Positions 45,623-58,844 of a stretch of 64,000 nt of DNA are shown piece by piece (within the stretch, counting starts at the first letter, position 1; each line of letters begins with the position of its first letter). This DNA is from Cudoniella acicularis (taxonomy: Eukaryota > Ascomycota > Leotiomycetes > Helotiales > Helotiaceae), in NCBI GenBank assembly GCA_013054445.1, contig JAAMPI010000089.1, forward strand, positions 1 through 64,000, read 5' to 3'. The translations under genes and the position numbers were made by a program. A model generated the notes under the pieces. The model ran no database searches and was not told the DNA's origin. It was given only the letters and a program-made list of their open reading frames with translations.

Positions 45623-47143
45623 ATGTCTACCAACAATCTGATGTCTCTAAAGACGTATAAGCCGTCTTCATACATCTACCTCGGCCCAAAGTATCTTAAT
45701 CTCTCTCTACCTGGTAAGCGTGCGCTAAACAGTCACCCCTTTCTTCTTCAGGTTATCCGAACGCACTTTGTCGCCTTTGATAAGTAGCTACCTATTTGCT
45801 TCTGACTTGGATGGATTCACCTCAGTTCTTTTTGGTTATTAAAGTGCTTAAGTATTCTAACTTTCAAGTAGTCTCGTCATTTACACCGTGTGTTCGTGTC
45901 CAATGCTCAGAGAATTCCTATCATAGAAAATCCTTTGAAAATGATTGGAATTGGAGTTGCGACATTGGACGAAGCGCCAAGCTTGAAGTAGAGTACAGAG
46001 ACAAGAAGGAGAAGCAACACGCAGAGCACCGAGCGCAAATCAAGGCGCAAATCGAGGCCGAAGGCGATGTTTTGTTTAGGCGATTCAACCATCTTGATCA
46101 ATCCCTCAGGAACAAGATTTGGAAACTTGCACTTCCGGACCCTATCGTACATGAGGTTCGCTTTCAGAAGGGCATTGACATTGGAGGGGACTGGGATGGT
46201 GTTTCGTATCCTACTTTGGCTCCGCACCCTGTCCTTCTCCGCGTTTGTCAAGAGTCTCGCGCCGTGGCTCTGCGTTACTACACCCCTTTCCTCGACAGAG
46301 AGCCTCGATACCTACCCCTTGGAGAAAAGCTCGAGGTAGACAGCGAGTATTCGACTGATGACTGGGGTGAGTGGGATGGTTTGATCACTTCCGAAGACAC
46401 TCCTGGATTTGGCACCTATAATTTCAAGAATGATGGAGGTGAGGCCAACAAGGAGATGGTCAGAATTCCTTTCGTTAAGCGCAACTACATCGATTTGAAG
46501 AATGATTCCATCTACTTCAGCCTCAAGGCCATAAGCTGGCTTTCTCCTAGCGATCATCCTAGCATGCAGTCCGTCTTCGAGCGACTTTACGACGAGCACC
46601 TCAACATCCCCTTGGATGAACAGGAGTGTGCCAAGGTCCAGCATCTCGCCGTCGACTGGGAGATCTTCAATCATGAGCGCTTTTGGCCAGCTAGAGGCAT
46701 GGAGGGGAAATTTGAGCCACTGCAGAAGTTCTTGTCGTTGAAGACCCTGACGCTTGTGGTAAGTCTTCAACCCAACACGCACTTCAAATTCTTTTCTAGT
46801 TTGCTAATTCTTCAACTTGTAGATTACAGACAATGAAAAGGCAACCGAGTTCGAGTATTCTCACGTTCGTGCCGACCAATTTCCTCGTGAGGGCCGAATC
46901 ACCTTCGCTGAGGAGCCAAACTTTGAACCCCTTCCGCATGATCGGGATGATCGTTCTCTGCTTATTGTAAAACTCAAGTTGAGACACAGAACAAGCCACG
47001 ACGGACAAATGATCAGATTCGAGAAGTTCAAGAAGCCGGTCGAACAGGAGATTGAGGATCTCTTTGCGGATGAAAGTTACCGTGACTGGAAGCGACCAAT
47101 GATTGTCTGGCGTTTCATCGAGCGTGACGAGAAGGTTTGGTAA
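45623..47143 (+). CDS. 2EXR-domain hypothetical protein
   Basis: Model: 45623-45713, 45869-46758, 46823-47143; 433 residues. A 2EXR domain (fungal family, function unknown) starts near residue 98: FRRFNHLDQSLRNKIWKLALPDP, then HPVLLRVCQESRAVALRYYTPF. A charged helix (YRDKKEKQHAEHRAQIKAQI) precedes it. The last exon encodes a basic C-terminus ending ERDEKVW. The first intron (155 nt) is the least certain part; another 5' structure starting at ATG 45811 would also be open. Such proteins are numerous in leotiomycetes; no function is established. Confidence 0.7.
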
Positions 47144-50100
47144 AAGGGAACATGGTCAGCGTGGTAGTGGTTTGGTCGCTTGGGACTGAGCTGCGTGATG
47201 TCATGATTCTACCCAACTTCTTTCCTTTTGCTTCTGTTTGGATTGTTTACCTCTTTGAGAAGAGGCTATCAAGTTATCGTCGTGACTCCTGAGAATACCT
47301 TCAAGTGCTGAAGGTATGGGGACAGGGGATATCGCGCGAATTCATGTCACATAGCGTCTGCCCCTATGACTATTGTGTATGGCGAATGCCATTTTCATTG
47401 CAGCCAAGAAGCCAGATGCGCAGAATACGAATAAAAGTTTCCGTAAAATACTAAGAATATGTTTCGTTCAGGATGCTTTAAACAAAAAGCAACGAATCCC
47501 GAAGTACTCGATCGAGGTTTGCCCTAGGCGCCGGGCACGCGGGCGAAATTGAGAAGAGTGATTTGATGGAACCCAATGTTAATACGCTAAAATCACCAAC
47601 AGTAGTAACTTTCGTTTAGTGAGTAGGAAGTACGCTCAATTTATCCGGGTAAGATGGACAACTTAATGCGACATGTACAGGCTACTATGATACTATGAGT
47701 ATTTCAGCGATACAAGAGGGCCAACTGTATTCAGCCGTCTTGGGAGAACACGTGAAAAAATGCCGCAAAGCCATGCCTTCCTGATTAAAAGGAACACGCT
47801 CCCACATCTCCACGTTCGGCGCTAAAATTCCAAATAAAGTCCCTCATTCAAATTCCAAGCATCTCCGTTTTCCAAAACAACTTAGATTTAAACAAGAACT
47901 CTTTCGCCATGTGTCACAAGGCTTGGCGCCCTCAAGCCAAGGTCTTGCCAGCTTGTGGCCAAACAAGCAATGGTTGGGTTACACGTCGTTCCACAAGCAA
48001 GCAGACCATTATCCCCGGAACTCGGTGGGTGGGAAAAACAAAAATGGAGGAAGATTGAGGTTGGGGTAATATACTAGTTCCAGCCTTCTGTCCATTTGCC
48101 AGTCAGTGCACCAGTGTCATCTCTTGCTTTCGAAACCCAAGAAGTGCTGACGATCGGTGACAGGAGTGGAAAGCAACGAATAAAGAAATACGATGTGCGG
48201 AAATAATGGTCCACTCTACTAAGAAGCAACATTGCCAACACACATGAATAGAGGAGGATGGAGCCTACGACTCCACATATTCAAAGCCACCATGGGGGAT
48301 TGAACCTGATTGATCCTTTTCGGCATCTGCCAGCACGCTCTGCCCCCCAAGATATCAATTTCAGTCATCTAAAGCGCTCATTTCAAGATGTTCCGCATAA
48401 ACACCCTTTCCAAGAGTGCAAGCGTTAGCAATGCACACTTCTGCAATGCAGTGCTGATCACGTTGGATGCATCCTCAAAGCAACCCGGGCAAGCCTTTAT
48501 GGCAATACCCCCCTCCCTCCTCTCCGGGTCCTACCGACAAACCTGGTGATGAATTAAACATACTGGGGACTCCGAGGACTCCGAGGACCGCAGAACCACA
48601 ACCGTGTCTTGAATATCGATATTTGACTCGTAGAGTCTTGGTGGAATTGTCAATTAGAAAGCCCAGAAAGAAATCTGCTCATTCGAAATCATGCTCCTTT
48701 TGACTGATAAGGCTGCACAGAACTGACGATGTAAGTGGCTTACACATCGGCTTGCTTTAAAACAAAAAAGCAATTTGATACTCGTACGAGGTGGCTTCTC
48801 TTTCGAGCCTCGGCTCTTGTTCATATCCCCTGCTTTACTTTCAATATAATGCCACATACTGATAGAAAAGGGAATTCTTATTTAGCCTGAACCATGAAAT
48901 ACTTCACCTGCGTTTTCCCAAGGTTATCGCCCCGCCAAAGGCCATGCCTGCTATGTTCGCAGATCTGGCAGCTCTTACCAGAGGTTGAGCTCATGTCGTG
49001 CTCAAAGCACTGAGCGAGAGACCTCCTCTGCCAAGAGATATTGGTCTGATTGTCTCTGACGGCTCGGGGCGGGGTGACAGAGAGAGCAGCTCACTGCACG
49101 CAGACAATTCAAGACACCAGCCAGCAGAGCACCCTGCACCCAACAGACTAGGACGACGGCGGGGAGATTTGAATTGGAGCCATTGAAATGGAAGCTCGAT
49201 CCTTGGCCTGCGTCTACAAGCACTCCGTTACGAGTTCTTATCGTGAAAAAAAATCTGAGACTTCGACGCATTCTCTAGGTCCAATTGGCTGGCCGGGCAA
49301 GCCTAGACAGACAATCAAATCCCTCAAAGTGGCGCTGTGGCTTTCAGCATGGCGTCCCCGCAGTCGTCAGTCATCGGTCTCGTCCTGGCCCTGTGCATGC
49401 TGTCGCGCTCTCCGCAGGCCATTCAAGACGAAGAGAGACAAAGAGAGACAAAGAGAGACGTTGGTCTCGGGACCTCTAAAGTCCCAGCTTCGGACGGGCT
49501 AGCCGGAGTATACCCAGGGATCGAGACGGCACTGCTAGAGGTTTTGGCAAAAAGGCTTGGGGTTCGGGTTGCCCTTCACAGTGCGAAGCTTTTGTGGGGA
49601 TCCACTAGGGCTATGATGGCTGCCCCTCACTGAGCTGCTGCCCAATTACAGCGCACCAATCCCCTGTACCTTTACGCCCAGCACCCTATAATAACGCCTG
49701 GGGGCACGCCGGAAGCGAATCTGCAGGAGGCTTGGCCAGCCCAGCCCGCCCCAGTGGACCCCCACTTGACGCTGTAATTGCCGACCGACAACCACCACGA
49801 CCGCGCCGAAATCATCGCCAGCTCCATACCGTATTCTCAATCGCTACGCTTTTGCTTGCTTTGGTGGCGCCTAGCTGCAGCAGCGCCGTGATCGGGAGTC
49901 ACACGTGTGAGAGCTGCGAGGGGTAGATGGGCGGAGTGCCTGGTGGTGACTTTGATTTCGTGTTGATGGCGATACCGCGGATACTTGCGGCATTTAGAAA
50001 AGACCTTCACAAGCAAGCCCGGTGCTGACGCCACGACCGACGTCGCTTCTTGCTGAGGGCCTTAAGATGCCTCCGCCTGGTCAGTGACTCGATAGACCGA

Positions 50101-50313
50101 TAGACTGATAGACCGCGGCCCAGCATTCCTGCGCTACGCATTCAATATCAACTTCTTTGTTTGGCCTCCGCTTCACTCTGCCCCGCGCTACCTCCTCAAC
50201 TCCTCAACCCCTAACCTCTTAACTCCTCAACCTTCAAGGAACCATCCCTCTCCTCCTCTTCTCCTCCCCGAGCAGAGGCACACACCCACTCCACAACACT
50301 TCAACACTTGGGG
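47144..50313. other. 3.2-kb gene-free stretch with short tandem repeats
   Basis: No supported gene; open frames of 60-105 codons have no recognisable domains. It has a tandem AAAGAGAGAC repeat (three units, about 49430-49459), a GATAGACCGATAGACTGATAGACC run at about 50092-50115, and a CT-rich stretch at 50190-50280 typical of fungal core promoters ahead of the potassium transporter. Confidence 0.5.
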
Positions 50314-53300
50314 ATGGCCACCATTCGCATTGCCGATCCTATACGACCGACCCGATCGGTTGCCAGCAGCAGTGGTGTCAATGTTGGAGGCGTCTACCCC
50401 CTCAGAGCCGTCTCGGTAGACAGGCGCAGTCTCCCTTCGAACAATGATCAGGAACGCCAATCTTTCTCTACGCCAGAGGATGAAGACTCTGGACTGCGTC
50501 GCGCTGGCGACTTCAAGCAGAAACAGGTAGCCCTACTTCACGCCTGAATTCCACAAAGATGCCACACGCTCTTGTTCTGACTCTGCCCAGGTCTTTTCAG
50601 GGAAGATGTTGTTATGGCTCGCCTATCAATCAACCGGAGTCATCTATGGCGACATTGGAACATCCCCCCTCTACGTCTACTCCTCGACCTTTACCAATGA
50701 GCCGTCCTATAAGGATCTCATGGGCGTTCTATCAATCATCATCGTAAGGAGCTTCCGCAGCACTTTGCCCTTCTAATGATATATACCGTTGCAGCATCGG
50801 GATTTTCCCGGCTTCCTGATCCTGCAAGTACCAAATTACTAAGTTGAAATGTGGTTTTCTGACTTTATTTAGTGGAGCTTAACCATGATGGTAGCTGTCA
50901 AGTACTGTTTGGTCATCTTACGCGCCGACAACGAAGGAGAAGGAGGCACCTTCAGCACCTATTCCCTTCTCTCCCGATATGTAAGCCATTCACCCTATCA
51001 GAATAGCGTGATCTCTTGATCTGCCCTGACCTTACTCGATCTGACCAATCCCTTAGGCGCATATCACCAAACGTGATCCACGTGAAGCTTCCTTGGTCAA
51101 GATGGAGCGCCACCTTACGACTGATCTCTATGTGACAAACAGACACATTCGTTCTGGAATCGAAAAAAGCAGATTCCTCCGAGGCTTGCTCAAGACAGTT
51201 GGTGTCCTTGCTGTGTCAATGGTGATGTCAGATGGAGTTTTGACCCCGGCTCAATCAGTTCTTGGAGCAGTCCAAGGTCTCAATGTTGTCCAACCTGATA
51301 TCTCAAACTCAGTTGTTGTTGGAGTCACATGCGGAATCCTCATTTTGCTTTTCGTCATTCAGCCTCTTGGGACCACCAAATTAGCCTCGGCCTTTGCTCC
51401 AATCGTCATTATTTGGCTTGGGTTTAATGCTGGTTTTGGAATCTACAACTTGGTGATGTTTGACGCTTCTGTTTTGAGAGCTTTCAATCCAGCATATGCA
51501 TTTGGTAAGAAAGCCCTCTTTGAAACTTCCCGCTGTATGAATGGCACATGGGATGACTCTGATTGGTTGGAATTTCTTTCATTGGAGATTCACAATGTTC
51601 ACACATTAATCTGGAGGGCTGGAATATGCATAAGGCTAACTGCCTATGACAGAGTTTATGATTCGACACAAAACTGATGGATGGCGGATGCTTGGAGGTG
51701 TCCTTCTTGCCTTTACTGGGGTAGAAGCTCTTTTTGCAGATCTAGGAGCATTCAGTCGAAGAGCAATCCAGCTAAGCTGGTTTTGCTATGCATTTCCATG
51801 CTTGTTGTTGGCCTATGTTGGTCAAGCCGCCTACATCTCGGTTTTTCCCGCAGCGTATGAGAATCCGTTCTACCAAGCTGCTCCCCCTGGAATGCTGTAC
51901 CCTTCCTTGATTATTGCTATTTTAGCTGCGATCGTGGCTTCACAAGCAATTATCACTGCGACTTTCCAGGTTTGTACAAGCCACCTCATTTCTACTAAAT
52001 ACGCTAACCTTCCACAGCTGATCGCACAGGTCATGAAACTTTCGTACTTCCCACAAATCAAAGTGGTACACACCTCGAAACATTTCCACGGTCAACTTTA
52101 CGTCCCAATTGCCAACTGGCTTTTGATGATAGGCACCGTGCTTGCTGCCGCGGTTGCTCAAAGCGTCAGTCTTCTTTCGCAATCTCTTGTGAAAGTACGA
52201 TTGCTAATACTCGGTCTTCCAGACAACATCTCTTGGAAATGCATACGGGTACGTAACATGCCACTATATTGTTTGATTTTGCTAATTTATGGCTGAATCA
52301 CAGAGTTTGTGTCATGTTTGTAACTTTCTTCGATACTTGCATGGTATCTCTTGCCGCGTTGATTGTGTGGGGACGCAGTCCCTACTTGGTCTTCTTCCCT
52401 TGGCTTACAATCGCATGTCTGGATGGATTGTATCTGTCATCAGCTCTAGAAAAGGTCCCCGATGGAGCATGGTTCACCCTGACTCTTGCTACCATCCTGA
52501 CAAGCATTTTGAGTCTTTGGCGATTTGGAAAAGAACAGCAATGGGCAGCGGAAGTTTCTGATCGCTTCCCCACTTCTCACCTGGTATAACCTTCGTCCCT
52601 ATTACTCGTGCAGCAGCTAATATATATTGCGCAGGTTAAAACCGATCGCGAGGGAAACCTTCGACTAACCGAAAAATACGGCGGTGAGACCCTGAGCAAT
52701 ATTAGAGGACTTGGGATATTTTTCGACAAAGCTGGCGAGACAACACCGGCAGTTTTCAGTCAGTTTCTTGGCAAGCTCATGGCAGCTCCAGATGTCATGA
52801 TTTTCTTCCACCTGAGACCTTTGGAAACTCCGTCCGTTGCTCCAGAAGATCGTTACGCCGTATCTCGACTAGCAATTCCAAACTGCTATCGTGTCATTGT
52901 TCGTCATGGTTATATGGATGAAGTTATCACACCCGATCTCGCCTCTTTGGTCTGCGAGCAGGTCAAAGAATTCATTCTCAAGTCCTCGGCCCCGGTCCCA
53001 ATCCGCGAAGTTGCAATCCAACGTGATCAGGACGATGAGAAAGAATCAGCTTCTAGCAAAACGTCTCCTACCGCCGCTTCCGATGTGGAAAAGGATGCTA
53101 GAGATCGACAGGAGAAAGCTTCCAGGGATCTTGGGACGCTTGAGCACGCTTTCTCTCAGCAGGTTCTCTACATCATCGGTAAAGAGCAGATGAAGATCAA
53201 ACCAGGAACCAATTTCTTCCGCAAGGCGCTCCTCGAAGCATTCTTTTGGATGCGTGAGAACACCCGCAATAAGATTGCAAACCTGAGAGTGCCAACGGAC

Positions 53301-53336
53301 AGGGTTATTGAAGTTGGCTTTGTTAAGGAAGTTTAG
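50314..53336 (+). CDS. HAK/KUP-family high-affinity potassium transporter (nine exons)
   Basis: Exons 50314-50526, 50591-50743, 50873-50980, 51057-51504, 51653-51969, 52018-52164, 52223-52248, 52304-52583, 52635-53336; 797 residues, all phases consistent. Its signature is [13 protein letters not shown] (GDIGTSPLY at 91-99), the selectivity region of the KUP/HAK family. Also visible are [43 protein letters not shown] and [24 protein letters not shown]. About 12 membrane segments are followed by a cytosolic C-terminal domain with [15 protein letters not shown] ending. Takes up potassium (probably with protons) at the plasma membrane, like Neurospora HAK1. It includes a 26-nt exon. Confidence 0.93.
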
Positions 53337-54802
53337 GGACTTTTTGAGAGTCAGGATTTACGGAACTAATTCTATAACAAAATTGACGTTTCGGGTAGTG
53401 TGACATAGTAGAGTTGGGACATGGATAGACCGAGACCTTGATGGTGGGCTTTTATGATCTCAACTTGCTTATTCACTTCACCGGAAACTACGAATCTCCT
53501 TGGTGTTGAACGGATTGATAGAGGAAATGGAAAGGTTGATAGATTGATGCGTCTTAAAGGCATCGAATTCTAATGGCAAATACGTTATCGCGACTGTCGT
53601 GTCTCTTCGACGTCGCTCGCAGTCATTAACGTCTTCTTCGATTGTGATATTATATCCTTTTTGATGTGTTTTCCTTGCCCCATTTTGAAAATTTCACTGC
53701 CCTCGTATCTTTTGATTTCTGTTATTACTCGTTAGCTATGCCTTGCTCTGTTTTGGCAAACTGCTTCCAACATGGTCCGAGTAGGACTCTTTTGACTTTG
53801 CCTACTTTCAAAAATAGCACAAGTTCTTTCATCACTGTTCACATACATTTACGATCGGCCTAATTGGTTTCAAAGCTCGCGGGCAGCACTTGGAGATTTT
53901 AGACTTTTAACGCAGACGAAAGGTGTTTCTGCGATAAGAACTCTAATCTTACGTACATCTGTGTATGTGTATCTGTTATTTTACGTTATCAATTCTGGAA
54001 TTGGTAATTCGTTGCCCTCTTTGCGCTCCTTGCAGGACCCGGGTAAACACTTCAAAAGATTGAGACATTCTCGAGGAAGAAAGTAAAAACAACAGTAAAC
54101 TAACGATTCAGTGAAGCGAAATATGACAGATACGGATACTCTGTAACACTCCACTTTTTAGAAGAGTAGAAGTGCGGAAGTGTTGAAGTTGTGTTTTTAG
54201 AGAATCGCTTGCTTCGTTAGGGTACTTTCCCCACTACAAGCGCGAAATATAACATTTAGAAATAGACTCTTTTGTGGGGGAGGGGTGTGGGGGGAAACGT
54301 GCACACTAGTTTCTTTGGGTTTTTGATTTCCCTAATCGACAGGAACGCATAGATTGCGCCAAACACATAGAATCATTCACGTCAAGTATCACCGAACATG
54401 TAGCCTCGTACAAAAACAAACTTCAACACTTCACAATCCCCGGTCGTATAACACAAAAATCCGTGTAACCAACATCACTCGCATACTTCCCACATCTACA
54501 CCCTCCTATCACCCAATTAAACGCGCCATTTAAATCTCACGGACACCCTCTCGGCATGCCACGAATTCCCGCAGCATGCATCCAAACAGCAGCGAATCAT
54601 TTGTGTGGGATAAACTGCCTTGGCAAGGCTGTTTTTATCGAATGTTTCCAGCACGAATCACGTTTCTTACTCATCCACGCATGGCTGCCTTGGGTGAAGT
54701 GGGGTTAATATCACAGAGCTGCATCGCAACATTTTCGTGATTGAGGTTCATTCTTTCTTTTGCAAACATCAGTGGGTTCGATTCTTCAGCCAGTACCACA
54801 GA
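53337..54802. other. Intergenic region
   Basis: No gene recognised in 1.5 kb. It contains a GGGTAAACACTTCAAAAG motif near 54043-54060, a weak echo of the palindromic repeat. Confidence 0.4.
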
Positions 54803-57461
54803 ATGGCGGGAGGGAATATCGCAGTAGAAGATGGCTCCATTGGGGGGATCGTGGAGTTTGGTCACCAGTGAGTTAAAGCAATTTTTAAACGTCCAATTCG
54901 CTTGTTTTCTGAATTGCAAACGGGAATTGACTTCCTCTGGTCTTCAACGATGATATGATCCTTGATGGGGTGGATTCTTTTCACAATTTCCATTCTTCTA
55001 CCAGCAAATAAAATTGTTTGGATTTCAATTGACGATATTCGATCCAAGGCTCTCCAACCAGCTTCAAATCTACATGGAAGGCCTGGACGACGCCGAAGAC
55101 CTCTTCCGCAACATCACCTTCGAGATAAATGCCACGGCATCCGCCCTCCGACAACTGCAATCCCTAGTAGATACCGATTTCTCCAACCAAATCACAAACA
55201 GCACCACCCCAATTCTCTTCAAGCCAGAAGGAATCACCGAGATTGCCGACTTGGCGAGGAAGGTCGGGAAAGTGTACACCACTATCGTCACAGTCGTGTT
55301 CAAGGCAGGTCCACACGGAGAACAGGAAAGCAAATTGCCGGTTGATGTCAGGAATGCGTTGACATTGAGTATGGGTGTTATTGCGTTGGGGTTGAAGGAA
55401 TGTTGGTTGGAGCCGAGGATTGAGAGGTGTCAAGAGCAGTTGAAATGGCTGAGGATGAACGCTTTGTTAATGATCCAGCTGGGGAATTTGGCGAAGGTGC
55501 AATTGTCGTACGTAGCAAGCCACTCTACTCCGTTCCTCCTTTCCGAATTGTACTGATAAGGATTTTATTGCAGTAATAGCCCCGAGCGAATGCCTGGAAG
55601 CTTTGAGGAGGAAATGGCATTGAGAGGTCTTACGATAAAACTCAGACAGCATGGGTTAAAACAACTGGAGAAATTCAAGCCGAAGGATGGTAAGAAGATT
55701 GAAGATGTCGATTCGCTTTTTGGGACTGATGAGGTACCGGTGGTTGACTTGAATATTCCTGTTGAGAGTGTTGATGGGAAGGCCACGGCAGTCAAAGTTC
55801 CGGATAATTCAGAAGCCACGGTTTCTGTTGACGATCTAGCTGAAGCTAAAGAGTGAGCCCCTCTGGGTGACTTTTAGGAATTCTACTAACAGAAACAGTG
55901 ACAAGCCTCAAAGTCATCCTTCCGAAAATCCGCCTACTGAATCAATGTTTGACAAAATGTGAGTAACTAACAACTAAATGAAATCTCAGATAAGCTGACA
56001 GTGTTCAATCCAAGTGGTGAGCAATTCAACACCACGAAACTAGGACCAAAACCGCCTGCGAGTGATGCAACAAGCGATACCCTAGTAGTGGACAACGAGG
56101 ACCAGAAGTCTTCGGACAAAAAAAAAGGAAAATTTATCGACCAAAGAGGAAGCATCTCGGCCGGGCATGCTAAAGCCGATGGAATTTCATGATTTCCATT
56201 CCCCATCGGCTGAGAAGAAAGACGCTACCTCCGCAAAGGATCCTGGAGTTGCTGAGCCCGCTGAATCCGCCGCAAATGAAGAAACGCCCAAACCTGATGG
56301 TCCTGAAAAGAAACCGGAGACAACCACCCCCTCAACCCCTCAGACTCCGAGCAAATTCACCATCATCCCATCCTGGCTCAGCAACATTTTCTCTCCCCAG
56401 GCCCATTTCCCCGACGACAGCGAGAGCCAAACCTTAGAAGCATACATCGTCGGCGCAACTTCGTCAGACCTCACCAAGATACCTTTCGGGCATAAAAGCT
56501 TAGCCTCTGGCCTAAAGCGGATGAAGAAAACATCTGTGTCATGGGAGAAATTTATAGGGATGAATGAGGCCGAACGTCAATTCATCAATAGAGCTATAAA
56601 TGAGGTTAAGAAGATTGATCCGCGAGAGCGAAATTGTGTTTCTGTTGGCTATGAGAAGCTTTCTGGTTCTGAGAAAATTGGTGCTTTTCTTTTCGTTGGG
56701 TGAGCCTGTTGAGCCTGTTTATGTGAAGGATTCTGTTGGTCGAAATTTTGTTTTTGAGTATGAACGCTGTCGAACGTGGGAGGCGAGTTGCCCAGAATAT
56801 CTTTCTACTATTTGCTCGCTTTTGATAGCTGACAAGGTGAACAGCTCATGCACGGCCTCCTAACAGAATGCTTCTTACACGTCGACCTCGTCGGTCTCCA
56901 CGTCGGAGAAGGTCACTACGATCTTCTAGACGAGAAAGAAACGGTGATGCTACCATCACAATTCGGGAGTCTCATCAAACCAGGCTCCCATATCAAGCAA
57001 TTCATGTGGCCTATGCAAAACCCTCCGCCACCGCCGCCACCGCCTCCACCAGTCTTCCACGTCAGTCCAGGCCGGTGTCCACCACCTCTCGGTCGACCCC
57101 CAGGACCACCGCCACCCCCTCGAAATTGGGCGCGCCTGAGTCCGAATCACCGGTTTTTGTAGTGAATCCCGCAAAGCGACCCTCTCCCGGTGTACTGAAT
57201 TGGATGGCTGGACGTCCCAATAGTACCTCAGACACAGACTCTTTATACCACGATTCAGATATTGAAGAGGGTCCTGAGGACTTGGGCATCGAAATCGATT
57301 ATGAGAAGGAGACGGAGAACGGGAAGCTTAGTGTGGGGAATTTGCTGGGGAGGTTCACGTATGCGCTTGATACTATGGATGAGAATTTGAAGTTGGTTAT
57401 GGATGCTGAGGATGATGAAGATGATAGTTCTGATGGCAGCCGTAGTTACTGTTCTGATTGA
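54803..57461 (+). pseudogene. Ubiquitin-like-domain protein gene with several frame breaks and a GC-AG intron
   Basis: Clear exons: 54803-54867, 55049-55507, 55574-55852 and about 55899-55958. They encode an N-terminal helical region (YMEGLDDAEDLFRNITFEINA, then RNALTLSMGVIALGLKECW). Frames then disagree by one base across the intron after 55958, at the nine-A run at 56118-56126, and at GGG 56698-56700, where GAFLFVG should run on into EPVEPVYVKDSVGRNF. A GC-AG intron (56783-56844) joins CRTWE to LMHGLLTECFLHVDLVGLHVGEGHYDLL, the ubiquitin-like domain often found in such fungal proteins. A further shift follows in the Pro-rich stretch at about 57010-57130, before PAKRPSPGVLNWMAG and an acidic end at 57461. 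Neighbouring long genes are intact, so decay is more likely than bad sequence. Confidence 0.6.
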
Positions 57462-58120
57462 TTAAGCTGTGGGATGAGCTACGAGCAGCGGGCAATGAGC
57501 AGCGGGCAACGAGCGACGAGATGAAAGGGCTTTCTGTATTCCTTTTTTGGTTTCAGTGTGTTTGTCATAGTTTCGTTATTTTTTTCTTGACGACTGGAAA
57601 GGATGATGAGTAATGATGAGTAATGATGAAAAGAAATTGTAAATGTGAGATTGTGTTCGTTTGATGATTGTAGCAGTGTGGTGAATTTTGAGGCAAGTGC
57701 CCACTGTAAATTTAGCGAATGGGACCCTGAACCCCCTGAAAATAAGGTGGGGGTCGGTTGGCGGGTGACCTTGAGATCGTCGGGATCTCCTAGCAGTTCT
57801 TCCACCCCTTCACAGCTCGTTGCGCACAATCAGTCGCGAATCCAGAGCATAATGCAGCAAATCCATCGCAATCTGCTGACGTAGGGCGAGGCTGAAGGTG
57901 ACCGAATACAGTCATGCTCTCGCTGATCCAGGTAAGTGAATCAAGGCAGCGCCAGCGATCTTTTGAGTCGGATTCGCGACAATCAGATTCAACCTCTCAC
58001 CACTATCCCCCAAATATGTCGTTTTATCTCCAGGCGATTCGCGAGAAACCTATGAGGCCTTTATAACCAGTACAATCATCGAGGTTCATCGTCAAAGAAA
58101 CAAGCGTGTTTCATGAAGAT
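57462..58120. other. Convergent intergenic region
   Basis: No supported gene. The last IST1 exon may extend into it if the GTAAG near 58145 is a splice donor. It has a tandem GATGAGTAAT repeat near 57604-57624. Confidence 0.4.
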
Positions 58121-58844
58121 TCATGGAGTCGCAAGCTGGCGCTTACCCAGCGCATTATCGCTATCCTTGCCTCTAAGACCGCTCCGCCACATTTGAAGAC
58201 ACCAATGCCATGTATTAATTGGAAAATCCCTCTCCGCATTCAAGACTTTTTTGGCTTTTTTCGGCCAGTCAACACCATATGTGCGAGCAATCTCTTCAAG
58301 ATATCCGTTCACCAGTTCCTGCGCAGGGGGTGTGACAGTCAGCTTCTTGAGGACCTTCTCTGCCACCTTCTCGTCACTATTTTCCATCGCGGCGACCGCG
58401 AATTCTTTGCCGTATTTCTCCATGAGCAACATTCGCACTGTTTGCAACTCCTTGACGTCTGTTCGAGGCGCTGCATATATCAAGCTCTTCACGGCTTCTT
58501 CTAAACCCGGATCGCACGTCGGCCCTTCCATCAGCCCAGTTCGCGCAAGGAGCAGCTCGCAATAAAGCTCGAGGATCTCGTGTAATTCGGTGGTGATATC
58601 TGATCGAATAATATTCTCGACTCGGATGCGCGCTGATTCGATCTTGCCAGCTTCTAATAGCTGAGCCATCGCCCTTCGTTGTTGTTTGGAGACTGCTTCA
58701 TCTTTTTGCTGTACCATGCGCAGCCGTGCAATAGACAGCTTGAGCTGCACCTTGAGCTTGGCCTTGCGTTCTTGTTAGCAAATGCGTCGAGAAATGATAT
58801 TTCAAGATGAGCATTCTTACAATGATGGAAGAGGAGGGAGCCAT
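58121..58844 (-). CDS. IST1-like ESCRT-associated protein
   Basis: Exons 58844-58821 and 58762-58121; 221 residues. The sequence AKLKVQLKLSIARLRMVQQK, then KQQRRAMAQLLEAGKIESARIRVENII and LHEILELYCELLLARTGLM, is the conserved helical core of IST1, which binds Did2 and Vps4 and modulates ESCRT-III in endosomal sorting. The C-terminus after YGVDWPKKAKK is unlike the usual acidic tail with MIT-interacting motif, and a GTAAG lies just before the stop. The true end may therefore lie in a further exon downstream. Confidence 0.85.

Noticed and set aside
54765..54790. GGGTTCGATTC as a tRNA B box
   Set aside because: No A box, acceptor stem or anticodon arm at the expected distance; it lies just before an exon.
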